Origin: a virus
DNA: 46,041 nucleotides
IMG/VR virus record: IMGVR_UViG_3300034198_004226
Span: 1-46,041 of that record
Reading direction: 5' to 3' (one strand)
A program made the position numbers and the translations under genes. Numbering within the stretch: the first letter of the stretch is position 1; each line of letters opens with the position of its first letter. Positions 35,479 to 43,266 of the stretch are shown here, one piece after another. The notes under the pieces were generated by a model. The model saw nothing but the letters and a program-made list of their open reading frames with translations, was not told where the DNA came from and ran no database searches.

Positions 35479-36249
35479 TTATACAGCTACTGTCGCTGTG
35501 ATTACTGGTCCATGTTTATAACCAATTAATTCTAATAGATTACCATCTAGTTTATATCTAGGCAATTTAAAGTTGTCTTGTCCTAGATATTCTTGAACCG
35601 CTTCTATTTGGTTATTGTATATATGAGCATCGACTATTTGTATATCTAAAGTATTTGCTTCTAATCCAGTTTGATCAGCTACATATAATAGTATTCTAGT
35701 AAACAAAGCAACGTCATAAGGCACACCTAAGAATAAATCACCAGATCTTTGTACAACAAACATGTTCAGCTTACTGTTCTTTACAAAGAATTGGAAATAC
35801 AAATAACACGGAGGTAAAGCCATTTGATCTTGCTGAGCTGGATTCCATAATGATATGATGTGTCTACGGCTGTCTGGATCAGTCCTTAATGATTTTATTA
35901 CGTTTCGCATTTGATCTATATTTTGGTTGTTAAAATTGCGCATTTGATGCCCATAAACTGGTCCAAGATCTCCATTCTCATCTGCCCAAGCATCCCATAT
36001 CTTTACGCCAGCATCTTTAAATCTTTTAATGTTTGTTTCACCAGCCATAAACCAATCAAACTCTGTATCAAATATCTTCTGTGACATTTTTCTACCAGTT
36101 ATTATAGGAAAATACTTTGAAACATTAATGGTTAAACCTATGTTGAATATAGATAATGACCCAACGCCTGTTCTGTCGTCTCTTTTAGTTCCGGTAAGTA
36201 AACAATACCTTAAGAAATGTTTATATTGTGATTCATAATCTCCAGTCAT
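35479..36249 (-). CDS. Thymidylate synthase family protein, probably dCMP-specific (methylase or hydroxymethylase)
   Basis: 256 residues with the full family fold: RDDRTGVGSL at the N-terminus, E63 and W66 in TEFDWF, IWDAWADENGDLGPVYG (84-100), R128/R129 in SRRHIIS, catalytic C148 in LPPCYLYFQF and DAHIYNNQ near the end. The residue that in thymidylate synthase is the Asn reading the uracil ring (LGLPFN) is Asp179 here (LGVPYDV). Asp at this place is the known mark of dCMP-using members such as T4 dCMP hydroxymethylase, and Asn-to-Asp mutants of thymidylate synthase prefer dCMP. So it probably makes 5-methyl or 5-hydroxymethyl dCMP for modified phage DNA. If Asp is tolerated for dUMP here, it is simply ThyA. 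Confidence 0.8.
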   Translation of the reverse strand: MTGDYESQYKHFLRYCLLTGTKRDDRTGVGSLSIFNIGLTINVSKYFPIITGRKMSQKIFDTEFDWFMAGETNIKRFKDAGVKIWDAWADENGDLGPVYGHQMRNFNNQNIDQMRNVIKSLRTDPDSRRHIISLWNPAQQDQMALPPCYLYFQFFVKNSKLNMFVVQRSGDLFLGVPYDVALFTRILLYVADQTGLEANTLDIQIVDAHIYNNQIEAVQEYLGQDNFKLPRYKLDGNLLELIGYKHGPVITATVAV

Positions 36250-36250
36250 A

Positions 36251-36589
36251 TTAGAATAATTTTAAGTTTTCGTTAATTACTTTTTCTTTTTTAACCTTTT
36301 GCTCTACAGCTTTTGGTTCTTTTTTAATTTCTTCTTTTGTGTACTTGCTATAGTAATAAAGATAGTAATTGTATATTTGTTTCCAGATTTCAACTTTTTC
36401 ATAAGTAACTGGGCTTTTATTTATTTTACCATTTATAGAAACTATAACATACCATTCAGTAGTTGATTTAGCAAAGGCAGATATACAGATACTATTATGC
36501 ACACACCAAATCATTGCTGCTCGCTCTTTATCTTTTGGTATATAATTACCCATTGTAATCTCACCTTTCTTTTTAGTTCCACTACCCAT
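36251..36589 (-). CDS. Hypothetical protein with Lys-rich tail
   Basis: 112 residues (or 100 if the second Met, MGNYIP, is the start). Residues about 20-85 form a compact domain (AAMIWCVHNSICISAFAKS, then EWYVIVSINGKI); the last 30 are Lys/Glu-rich. It ends one base before the thymidylate synthase-type gene starts. I do not recognise the family. The first 12 residues (MGSGTKKKGEIT) are low in information, so the start is uncertain. Confidence 0.45.
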   Translation of the reverse strand: MGSGTKKKGEITMGNYIPKDKERAAMIWCVHNSICISAFAKSTTEWYVIVSINGKINKSPVTYEKVEIWKQIYNYYLYYYSKYTKEEIKKEPKAVEQKVKKEKVINENLKLF

Positions 36590-36595
36590 TTATTA

Positions 36596-36763
36596 TTAGA
36601 ATTTCCAATCCCAATTCTTCAATAGTTTTTTTACTTCTGCCCATTCTTGTATATCTTGACTCTCAGGATCATTGATTATCATCAATATAGTTTCCGCTAA
36701 ATAAATAGCATTTAATACTCCTAATTGTTCTACTAATTCTTCTGATTTTTCTTTTGGTGTCAT
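36596..36763 (-). CDS. 55-residue acidic helical protein
   Basis: Starts MTPKEKSEELVEQLGVLNAI and ends KKLLKNWDWKF. All-helical, with a hydrophobic centre LNAIYLAETILMIIND that could be a partly buried helix. It fills the gap between the primase-helicase and the 112-residue gene, is preceded by a long A/T leader, and ends seven bases before the next start. The function is unknown; similar small helical proteins with KKLLKNWDW-type ends occur in phages. Confidence 0.5.
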   Translation of the reverse strand: MTPKEKSEELVEQLGVLNAIYLAETILMIINDPESQDIQEWAEVKKLLKNWDWKF

Positions 36764-36780
36764 ATTATTTTTTTTTTAAT

Positions 36781-38499
36781 TTATTCCCATGGCATGCGGT
36801 CTTCTGAATTTACTGCTGGCTCATGTGGTAAGAAGCAACCGCTTTGACTCTCCCACTTGAAATGGCATTCAGCACCATTCTCGCCTAAGTTTTGAAACTT
36901 ACATTTTAAGACTTTAACTTTAACAGTTTTATCTTCATAGTTTCTATGAACTAATAAACCATGATAAGAAGCATCATACCATTCACCACCACCTTTAATG
37001 TTGTACATGGTTGGCTCTTCAATCTTACCGCTGCTATCTTTATACATTTTAGTTGGATGTGCAACAATCATTACTAATACATCGTACTTCTTAGCAAATA
37101 TCTCAATCTTAGTCAAGTATTCTAATGTATAAGCATTGACATCAGCAGACTCAGCATTCATGTCTCTAACTTTGTTAAATGGATCTATAACAAGACATTT
37201 AATACCTTTACGCTTAACTAGCTCAGCACCTTTCTTTAAAACAGAATCTAATGTATATCTTTCCATGTCAATGAAAAAGTAATTATCATTAACGTGATCA
37301 GCTACTTGATTCCACTTATCAGATTTAATATCTTCAACACCCGGCATGCCTTGCCAGGTTTTACGCATTAACTTGTGCGCGTGTAAATACGTTGGAGTAT
37401 TCTCTGGCGACGCATAAGCGGTCTTCCAACCATAGTTTGCATTATAACCAATAACCATCTGATCAACAAAATCAGACTTACCAGAACTAGGTATACCGGT
37501 AACAGTAATGAACTGGCCAGTATACGTAGAAAATATACTGTCGAAATTATCCAGTCCAATTTGGAATCCTGGTTTAAATCCGTTTCTGACAAAATCTGTA
37601 ACCTCGTCTTCGATGTCTCTAAAAGTTGTAACATTTTCAAGCGGAACCGGCTTGGCTCTTGAAATTCTTTGTGATAGTGCTTCTTTTCCATATTTAATTA
37701 AGTATTCGTTTGCGTCTTTACAATCATCAAAAGTTGCAATATAACACATTTCTGATCCAAGTCTTCTGACTAGCTCAGTTTGTAGTGCTTGACCTGCGGG
37801 GTCTGAATCAACAGCAATTATTATCTTTTGTTTATCTTCAAAATAATCAATACAATTATCTAGGTATTCAAGATTGTTTGAGTTAAGCGTTGCGCCGTTT
37901 GGTACAGATATAACATTAGTGATCCCGGACTCATGCAAGGCAAGGACATCCATTTCGCCTTCAACAATGACACAATACTCAAAACCAACAATGCTATTAA
38001 TATTGTAAAAAACCTTTTCAGCCCCTTTATATAATTTAAAGTTTTTTCTGCCATCTCTGTATTTTATGTTTATTAATTCGTCGCCGATAAAATAATTAAA
38101 GTGTATAGCATTTTCGTTTTTACCGGTTTGAGGCATGAACTCAAGACCATCTGTAACTTGCAGTTCATATAAAGTTTCTTTTGAAATACCTCTTGTATCA
38201 AACCATTTTATAATAGGTTCACTTATTTGAGGTTCTTCAGTATGTTCTTTAACTGGAGGTTTAACATATATCTTTTCGCTTTTGCCTTTACGTTGGTATG
38301 TATGTAGCTGGAATGTTTTATTACAGTTATGACAAGTGCCTATTCCTCGATCCCAATCATAAGAAGCACATTTAGCTTTCTCATTCTTAGGTTTTCTATC
38401 AGACGAACATATAGGACATGTACCTTGTGTTTTACCAGCCTCTAGATTATATTGATTAAATTTATCAATTTGAAAACCATTGATCTCTGTTATTTGCAT
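36781..38499 (-). CDS. Primase-helicase (T7 gp4-type)
   Basis: 572 residues. It primes and unwinds DNA at the phage fork. Order: zinc-binding domain with C28PIC31 and C56HNC59; TOPRIM primase domain with VIVEGEMDV (E180) and IIIAVDSDPAG (D231, D233); RecA-like helicase domain with Walker A GIPSSGKS (335-342), Walker B LVIDP (436-440) and a later MIVAHPTK. Size and order match T7 gp4A. It starts 34 bases after the hairpin that ends the SSB unit, so either readthrough or an unseen promoter drives it. The matching DNA polymerase must lie outside the window. Confidence 0.9.
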   Translation of the reverse strand: MQITEINGFQIDKFNQYNLEAGKTQGTCPICSSDRKPKNEKAKCASYDWDRGIGTCHNCNKTFQLHTYQRKGKSEKIYVKPPVKEHTEEPQISEPIIKWFDTRGISKETLYELQVTDGLEFMPQTGKNENAIHFNYFIGDELINIKYRDGRKNFKLYKGAEKVFYNINSIVGFEYCVIVEGEMDVLALHESGITNVISVPNGATLNSNNLEYLDNCIDYFEDKQKIIIAVDSDPAGQALQTELVRRLGSEMCYIATFDDCKDANEYLIKYGKEALSQRISRAKPVPLENVTTFRDIEDEVTDFVRNGFKPGFQIGLDNFDSIFSTYTGQFITVTGIPSSGKSDFVDQMVIGYNANYGWKTAYASPENTPTYLHAHKLMRKTWQGMPGVEDIKSDKWNQVADHVNDNYFFIDMERYTLDSVLKKGAELVKRKGIKCLVIDPFNKVRDMNAESADVNAYTLEYLTKIEIFAKKYDVLVMIVAHPTKMYKDSSGKIEEPTMYNIKGGGEWYDASYHGLLVHRNYEDKTVKVKVLKCKFQNLGENGAECHFKWESQSGCFLPHEPAVNSEDRMPWE

Positions 38500-38533
38500 T
38501 TTTTATTTGATTTGATTGTTACTAATTATAGAT

Positions 38534-38558
38534 AGAAAAACCCCAATTAATGGGGTTT
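38534..38558 (-). terminator. Intrinsic terminator after the SSB-like gene
   Basis: On the minus strand AAACCCC (38558-38552) pairs with GGGGTTT (38544-38538) around the loop ATTAATT, followed by TTTTTC. It lies 25 bases after the SSB-like stop. Clean stem and T-run make it the best single-direction terminator in the leftward arm. Confidence 0.8.
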
Positions 38559-38582
38559 AACTAACTACTTAAGGCGATTAAT

Positions 38583-38900
38583 TTAGAAAGGCAAATCGTC
38601 TTCAACCATTGCTGGTTGTTTCACTTGTTGTGGTTGTTGACCACCTTCTTGTTTAGCCGCTGCAGGAACATTAGTTCCATTAGTCCAAACAACTTTAACA
38701 TTACCAAGGTAAACTTTTGCAGCTTTTGATTCACGTTCTTCTTTTGATTGCTCAACCATAACCGGCCCTTGATTACCAAACTGATCAACCTCGTCGTTGA
38801 TTGTAATTGTAATTGGCAGGTATTTTCCTTTCTTGCCGTCAATAATTTTGTGCTTAGGGATTTCGTTCAGGTTAATGCTTGCTTTAATAATTGATGCCAT
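38583..38900 (-). CDS. Single-stranded DNA-binding protein-like, with acidic tip
   Basis: 105 residues. N-terminal 75 residues are beta-rich and could make an OB-like barrel (KYLPITITINDEV, AKVYLGNVKVVWT). The end is Gln/Pro-rich and closes with VEDDLPF, the acidic hydrophobic tip by which SSB proteins recruit partners. The gene has its own promoter-like element at 38943-38976 and a terminator at 38534, so it is probably a strongly transcribed single gene, as expected for a protein coating single-stranded DNA. Place between primase-helicase and recombination genes fits. Confidence 0.65.
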   Translation of the reverse strand: MASIIKASINLNEIPKHKIIDGKKGKYLPITITINDEVDQFGNQGPVMVEQSKEERESKAAKVYLGNVKVVWTNGTNVPAAAKQEGGQQPQQVKQPAMVEDDLPF

Positions 38901-38942
38901 AATTCTCGTTTTGTTTATTTATAAGGTTATTTTTTATACTAT

Positions 38943-38976
38943 TATTATCAATGCCAATTCGTGTTTATGCTGTAAG
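38943..38976 (-). promoter_or_regulatory. Phage promoter element P1 (before SSB-like gene)
   Basis: On the minus strand CTTACA (38976-38971), eight bases, ACGAAT (38962-38957), six bases, TGATAATA (38950-38943). It ends 42 bases before the SSB-like start. The same three blocks with identical spacing occur at 43232 and 45894. The 5' half lies within the last codons of the 59-residue gene. Blocks too far apart for a usual sigma-70 promoter (20 bases) suggest a phage factor. Confidence 0.65.
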
Positions 38977-39144
38977 CTGCCGATAAAACCTAGCCATTTG
39001 TTCTTTAGTTGCTCCTGTAGATCTTCTTAAGTTATCTACTGATTTTAAATGTGATTGGTTTTTGTAGAAATCAGACTCTGGTCTTTCTAAACCTGTTACG
39101 TCACATATTTTTGTTTTTACTGTTGCAATTGTTCTTCTTGCCAT
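38965..39144 (-). CDS. 59-residue conserved small protein before SSB
   Basis: Starts MARRTIATVKTKICDVTGLE and ends MARFYRQLTA. The part CDVTGLERPESDFYK (14-28) is compact; the C-terminal half is a basic helix (NLRRSTGATKEQMARFY) that could bind DNA or RNA. I know similar proteins from Bacteroidota phages but no function. It starts nine bases after the exonuclease gene. The promoter element P1 overlaps its last 12 bases. Confidence 0.55.
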   Translation of the reverse strand: MARRTIATVKTKICDVTGLERPESDFYKNQSHLKSVDNLRRSTGATKEQMARFYRQLTA

Positions 39145-39153
39145 TTGATTTAA

Positions 39154-39891
39154 TTAAAGTGTTTTTGTTAATAAATGTTGTTGAGGATCAAAGTCCTCTG
39201 TTTTATAGAATAATGTATAAGCATCTATTGCTTTCATAACTTTATCTTCACCACTCTTTAAGAATGTTTCAGAGCAATCAAATATACCTATCTGATTGGT
39301 TTGTTTGTCTATTGCCATGAATATTAAGTCATAACCAAATAACTTTCTATATAAGTACGCTTGACTGTCGTAGTTGTATTTCTTAGCTGAATATGCAAAT
39401 GAAGATATATCTGATGTTGTTTTCAAATCTACAATTAATCCTTCATCATGATTTAATATATCAGCTTTGCCTTTCCACATTACATCGTTAATTTCTGTAA
39501 TACCAGGAACTTCATATTCAACATTGAAACCTTTTATTAATCCAGCACATATCTTATTAGACATCATCTTATCTCGCATCAACTCTATCTTATCAACCTC
39601 ATGTTGTAACAAACATATTTCACCGCCGGATAGTTCTTTATACTTATTAGTATTACGGGTTGTTGCGTCTATTACTTTATATTTGTCTAACTTATCAGGT
39701 TCCAATATCATTGTGTGAAAGTAACCGCCAATAGCAAAGTTAACATTAGGTTCACTTTTTTCTTTTAATAATAATGGATTAGATAACAAGGTTGATATGT
39801 TTGAATTGCTTAAAAACTGTTGGCCGAAGGAACCATAATAATGTTTATCATCTTTTAACTTCTCTAAGATTTCTTCTTTAGTCATTGTCAA
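39154..39891 (-). CDS. PD-(D/E)XK exonuclease, RecE/Cas4-type
   Basis: 245 residues. The nuclease core is complete: KGKADIL with D144, IVDLKTT with D155 and K157, and the helix motif YDSQAYLY with Q177. The segment NFAIGGYFHTMILEP near 51-65 is the usual N-terminal motif of phage RecE-like exonucleases. It should resect double-stranded ends so that the ERF protein encoded just upstream can anneal strands, a two-part recombination system for concatemer formation or repair. The frame begins MTMTKEE; the second Met may also serve as start. Confidence 0.75.
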   Translation of the reverse strand: MTMTKEEILEKLKDDKHYYGSFGQQFLSNSNISTLLSNPLLLKEKSEPNVNFAIGGYFHTMILEPDKLDKYKVIDATTRNTNKYKELSGGEICLLQHEVDKIELMRDKMMSNKICAGLIKGFNVEYEVPGITEINDVMWKGKADILNHDEGLIVDLKTTSDISSFAYSAKKYNYDSQAYLYRKLFGYDLIFMAIDKQTNQIGIFDCSETFLKSGEDKVMKAIDAYTLFYKTEDFDPQQHLLTKTL

Positions 39892-39982
39892 TTTCTTTCA
39901 CTGCTCTTGTAAGCAATAAGTATATTAATATTATACCTACAATGGTATCAATTATTTTTAATACTTGCCAAAATTCTATCAT
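39878..39982 (-). CDS. 34-residue single-span membrane peptide
   Basis: Starts MIEFWQVLKIIDTIVGIILI and ends VKEIDND. Residues about 8-24 (LKIIDTIVGIILIYLLL) form one hydrophobic helix followed by TRAVK, so the C-terminus is probably inside. It fills the gap between the ERF and exonuclease genes and overlaps the exonuclease start by 14 bases, the same overlap as in other gene pairs here. Function unknown; small membrane peptides in phages can be exclusion or lysis factors. Confidence 0.4.
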   Translation of the reverse strand: MIEFWQVLKIIDTIVGIILIYLLLTRAVKEIDND

Positions 39983-39997
39983 ATTATTTAATTTAAG

Positions 39998-40552
39998 TTA
40001 TATTAGTTTTTTAAGTGCTTCAATAGCTTTGGGATCAACATCGTACTTAGCTAGTATTACATCTAATGTAGCTTGATCTTTTACATAAGCTTCTGCTTTC
40101 TTATAAGTATCAGTGCCTAATTCAATTTTAACCTTAGGCTTTGGATCTGGTTTACCATGATCTGCATCTTGCGTATCGTCAATTAAGAATAGATTACCAA
40201 GAGCATACTTTTTACCGTAACTTGATGCTGAACCAAACTTCTGAGGCATTTGCATACCTTTTTGATCTAAGTCAATACCAACAATTGCTGTAGCGCTTAT
40301 GTGATCTAAGTTATCAGATATTGTAGCAATAGATTCTATAATTGGGAACCCGTGGTTACTGTTAGCTATTAATGTTTCTGTTACTGTTACAGTCACGCCA
40401 AGACGTAATAAAAACGGTTTAGTCGCTTCTAACAAGTCTTCTGCCGATCTAAAATTGTACTTGCCAAACGAATTGAATCTACTCTTTTTAGATTTGAATT
40501 CTGTTTGAATAATTGCTAACTTTTCATTTAGCGTCATTTCTTTTTCTGCCAT
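39998..40552 (-). CDS. erf: ERF-family single-strand annealing protein
   Basis: 184 residues. The ERF core is seen in FNSFGKYNFRSAEDLLEATKP (core YNFRSAEDLLEATKP near 33-47), the beta-segment VTVTVTETLI, and the motif FGSASSYGKKYALGNLFLIDD (about 106-126) with the following DTQDADH. These are the hallmark stretches of ERF proteins, which anneal complementary strands in phage recombination. A C-terminal Lys-rich helical part follows. Together with the exonuclease 107 bases downstream it forms a recombinase pair. Confidence 0.85.
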   Translation of the reverse strand: MAEKEMTLNEKLAIIQTEFKSKKSRFNSFGKYNFRSAEDLLEATKPFLLRLGVTVTVTETLIANSNHGFPIIESIATISDNLDHISATAIVGIDLDQKGMQMPQKFGSASSYGKKYALGNLFLIDDTQDADHGKPDPKPKVKIELGTDTYKKAEAYVKDQATLDVILAKYDVDPKAIEALKKLI

Positions 40553-40621
40553 ATATTTGATTTAATTGTTTAGTATTTATATTTATATAGTTACGTATTT
40601 TGTAGTCCATTTACATTTAAA

Positions 40622-41386
40622 CTATAGGTAATCAAGGACTTGCGAGTGATCAACGTTGTCAATTAATTTCTTAATTGCTTGCTTTTTTAATTCTGAAACT
40701 CTAACATAAGCACTATTACCTTCGATATTTAACATTTCAGCAATAGTAATTGCAGAATGCTTATCACAGTCTAAACCGTAACTTAATCTTAAAACTTCAA
40801 ACTCACGATGATCTAAATGTTTTTTAAGCAATCCAGTTAAATATATATTCATTAAATCTATATTATATCCTTCAGATAAGTCTGGAACTTGATATAACAT
40901 GTTATCTTCATTGTCGTCTTCCATTTGTTCATCGATGCTTAAGAATATAGAATTAAAAAACATAGCTACCATTTCTTGACTTTGGCCGTTATCCTTTCTC
41001 ATTTCAATTAACTTATGTTCTGGAAGTTTTATGCTGCCACGATATATGTCTATATCTCTTCTAATTGAGCCTTTAATTCTTTTTGATAGAAATGACTTAA
41101 TAGTTTTTTCTGGATCGTTAGAATCAGTTATTGTGTCCCACTCAATTTTGTCAATAGCTAGTATTAAACCTTTTGAACCTGATTGAATAAGATCTGTAAT
41201 ATCTAATACGCCGGATGCTTGGCTTGTAGTAGAAAACTTTTTAGCTATATTTTCCACTAAAGGAAGAAACTTAATAATCAACTCGTCTCTAGTATATTGA
41301 TCCCAGAATTTACCATCAATACGAGACATTGACTGTTTAATATCTTCCTTATAGCGGATATAGTTTTGTATATTATAACTTTTCAT
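40622..41386 (-). CDS. Sigma-70 family RNA polymerase sigma factor
   Basis: 254 residues. Region 2 is visible at about 38-120: LPLVENIAKKF, then DITDLIQSGSKGLILAIDK, SFLSKRIKGSIRRDIDIYRG. Region 4 at about 183-245 has HLDHREFEVLRLSYGL and a helix-turn-helix AITIAEMLNIEGNSAYVRVSE. It should redirect host RNA polymerase to phage promoters; the repeated elements P1-P3 are natural candidates. It is translated after the KTSC gene (TAA directly before its ATG). A gap of 69 bases separates it from the ERF gene. Confidence 0.85.
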   Translation of the reverse strand: MKSYNIQNYIRYKEDIKQSMSRIDGKFWDQYTRDELIIKFLPLVENIAKKFSTTSQASGVLDITDLIQSGSKGLILAIDKIEWDTITDSNDPEKTIKSFLSKRIKGSIRRDIDIYRGSIKLPEHKLIEMRKDNGQSQEMVAMFFNSIFLSIDEQMEDDNEDNMLYQVPDLSEGYNIDLMNIYLTGLLKKHLDHREFEVLRLSYGLDCDKHSAITIAEMLNIEGNSAYVRVSELKKQAIKKLIDNVDHSQVLDYL

Positions 41387-41797
41387 TTATGAAAGGAATA
41401 TTTTGAGTGTTTTTCCGTCGTCTTGATAATCTAATTGAATTGAATTGAAATCTTCAAAATCTTTGCGCAAGCTTAATATTCTGCCATATCTGTATGCATT
41501 TTTACAGTGGTTGATAATTTCGAGACGATCAATGTGTATAGCACTAGCATTAGATTGGATTACAGGCACATTAGGGACAGCCTCATACTTATATTTACCA
41601 ATAATATATTTATTAATAAACTTACCTTTTGAATCTGAATCCGCAATGCCATTGAATACATGCTTCGGTACTTCTTTATAAATGTATTTACTTTTATTAA
41701 TAAACTCTACTTGTAAAGCTTCATTTTCAATATCATACTTTACTTCATTAATAGCTGAGCTATTTACTTTAATTGTTTCTAAAATGTTTGTTCTCAT
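41387..41797 (-). CDS. KTSC-domain protein
   Basis: 136 residues. The first 70 follow the KTSC pattern: VNSSAINEVKYD, ALQVEFINKSKYIYKEVP, then SKGKFINKYIIGKY. KTSC domains are small beta-folds found next to lysyl-tRNA synthetases and in phages; some are thought to bind RNA, but the function is unproven. The C-terminal 65 residues (HIDRLEIINHCKNAYRYGR) are specific to this protein. Its ATG overlaps the stop of the HTH gene (ATGA). Confidence 0.6.
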   Translation of the reverse strand: MRTNILETIKVNSSAINEVKYDIENEALQVEFINKSKYIYKEVPKHVFNGIADSDSKGKFINKYIIGKYKYEAVPNVPVIQSNASAIHIDRLEIINHCKNAYRYGRILSLRKDFEDFNSIQLDYQDDGKTLKIFLS

Positions 41798-42417
41798 AAA
41801 TTTTTATTTAATAGTTCTTTTTCTTTTTTTAATTCATTACTCATATTACGATGTATTGTACGTGTTGTACATCCTAATTCATTAGCTAGCTTAACTGCTG
41901 TGATTTTTATACCAGCATCATTAAGATACAACATCATGTCATATATGTCATTCTCAGAGACTTTTTTAGATTTGCCAACCATTTGTCCAACAATAGAAAG
42001 TTTCTCGCTTAAACTTAGTTTACATTTATCATTAAAGATAATTTTTCTAGTCTTATTAAATGGAGGATGTTCAAGATCCTGAAGGGATACATCGTATATC
42101 ATGCTTTGTAGTAAAGTATCATTAACGTTAAAGGTAACAAATCCGTTATTCTTATTAGCAATAAACTTAGCTAAGTTAACAAACTGATCTTGATCCATAG
42201 AAGTATTAAGATACCATAAAACATACAAATGCCATTTCAAAGACTTATATGTAGGAATCTTAGCTTTACTTCTAAATAGATCATAACATTCAGCAGTTCC
42301 ATTTTCGTAGTAATCACCCCATTCAAACTTCTCAGTTGGCTTATCATTTATAGGAGATTGTTTATATATCACTCTTGTTTTATTTAAGTATTCTAAGTTT
42401 CTTTGATAGTGCGACAT
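41794..42417 (-). CDS. DNA-binding protein with C-terminal helix-turn-helix
   Basis: 207 residues. Residues about 165-195 (IKITAVKLANELGCTTRTIHR) are a clear helix-turn-helix of the DNA-reading type; the N-terminal part (YLNKTRVIYKQSPINDKP, then LKWHLYVLWYLN) is helical and unfamiliar. It heads a coupled group with the KTSC and sigma genes, so a regulator of phage transcription is likely; a replication initiation protein is the alternative. It is separated by 23 bases from the small 37-residue gene. Confidence 0.6.
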   Translation of the reverse strand: MSHYQRNLEYLNKTRVIYKQSPINDKPTEKFEWGDYYENGTAECYDLFRSKAKIPTYKSLKWHLYVLWYLNTSMDQDQFVNLAKFIANKNNGFVTFNVNDTLLQSMIYDVSLQDLEHPPFNKTRKIIFNDKCKLSLSEKLSIVGQMVGKSKKVSENDIYDMMLYLNDAGIKITAVKLANELGCTTRTIHRNMSNELKKEKELLNKNL

Positions 42418-42440
42418 TAGCCTGTTACTTATTATATTAA

Positions 42441-42554
42441 TTAGCTTATGTCACTCTTTTCATATTCAAAAGTTCCATATAACGTTTCATATATTATTTT
42501 TCCTTCGGATATTTCTTCATTCATATCCATTACATATTCTTTTATTCTACTCAT
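42441..42554 (-). CDS. 37-residue acidic small protein
   Basis: Starts MSRIKEYVMDMNEEISEGKI and ends FEYEKSDIS. The helix followed by a strand has no known motif. It begins right after the stop of the 79-residue gene and ends 23 bases before the HTH gene. Coding nature is likely from position only. Confidence 0.35.
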   Translation of the reverse strand: MSRIKEYVMDMNEEISEGKIIYETLYGTFEYEKSDIS

Positions 42555-42555
42555 A

Positions 42556-42792
42556 CTAATTATTTTTTGCTAGTTCATCAGTTATTATTTTTATTTTATC
42601 TGTTATTTCAGCAGCTAGTTCGTATTTCTCATCCGCTATATACTGAATTTTAACTAACGTTAAAGCATTAAGTTTATCTATAAGTGCCTGGCGATCAGAC
42701 GCATAATAATAGTGTTTGTCCCATTCCTCTTGCTTCTCCAGTAATTTTTGAAACACGCTCGATGCAATCTTTTCAATATCGTCATCTGTCAT
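42556..42792 (-). CDS. Small helical protein with UVR-like motif
   Basis: 78 residues from the ATG at 42792, chosen because it lies one base after the stop of the upstream gene (TAG-T-ATG); upstream in-frame ATGs at 42807 and 42831 would overlap that gene. The C-terminal half LVKIQYIADEKYELAAEITDK (core ADEKYELAAEITDKIKII) resembles the UVR helix hairpin (FExAAxLRDxI) of UvrB/UvrC and Clp partners, a protein-interaction motif. Function otherwise unknown. Confidence 0.5.
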   Translation of the reverse strand: MTDDDIEKIASSVFQKLLEKQEEWDKHYYYASDRQALIDKLNALTLVKIQYIADEKYELAAEITDKIKIITDELAKNN

Positions 42793-42793
42793 A

Positions 42794-43201
42794 CTATATC
42801 TCTTCATCTGTTTTAAGATCACCGTAGACAAGTTGCCACTGAGTTAATAATATATCATCTAATTCTTCTAAGATGGTATCATTATTAATACAGATGTTTT
42901 CTAACTCAAGCTGGTTATTGTAGCTAATATTAAACTCAGCGGAATCGTAATCAATAATTTCATTATTAGTGCCATCTAAAAAGTTATCTAACTGATTTCT
43001 AACAGCTGCATTGAAATCTTGAAACTTAGCTTCGTCAATAAGATAAGGATTAGGCTGAGGTAGCATCTCGTTTACGGTATGTAGCACAGTTGTTTTTAAA
43101 TTATTTAGTAGTTCTACTACATCATCTTTAGAAAAGATACTTGGATAAGCATCAATAGTTTTTGATACTTTAGATTCGAAAAGTTCATTAATTTTTTCCA
43201 T
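42794..43201 (-). CDS. Acidic hypothetical protein, first gene of an operon
   Basis: 135 residues, acidic, helical at the start (SKDDVVELLNNLKTTVLHTV, about 24-43) and rich in Asn/Asp/Glu later. I recognise no family. It is the first gene behind promoter element P2 (43232-43265), 30 bases away, and leads the group that includes the HTH, KTSC and sigma genes, so it should be made early and strongly within this unit. Confidence 0.5.
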   Translation of the reverse strand: MEKINELFESKVSKTIDAYPSIFSKDDVVELLNNLKTTVLHTVNEMLPQPNPYLIDEAKFQDFNAAVRNQLDNFLDGTNNEIIDYDSAEFNISYNNQLELENICINNDTILEELDDILLTQWQLVYGDLKTDEEI

Positions 43202-43231
43202 TGTATTTAATTGTTTATTTGTTTATATTAA

Positions 43232-43265
43232 TATTATCAGTTGTTATTCGTGTTTGTTTTGTAAG
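43232..43265 (-). promoter_or_regulatory. Phage promoter element P2 (before the regulator operon)
   Basis: On the minus strand CTTACA (43265-43260), eight bases, ACGAAT (43251-43246), six bases, TGATAATA (43239-43232), then TTAATATAAAC. It lies in the 65-base gap and ends 30 bases before the next start. All three blocks match P1 and P3 exactly. Confidence 0.65.
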
Positions 43266-43266
43266 A

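Noticed and set aside
40553-40621. Possible fourth promoter element in the gap between sigma and ERF genes.
   Set aside because: CTACA, ACGTAA and TATAAATA occur, but with wrong spacing and several mismatches to the three perfect copies.
41682-41885. Rightward hydrophobic frame of 67 codons that might be a membrane protein.
   Set aside because: It is antisense to the KTSC and HTH genes, which have clear motifs and coupled starts; hydrophobic antisense frames are common in A/T-rich DNA.
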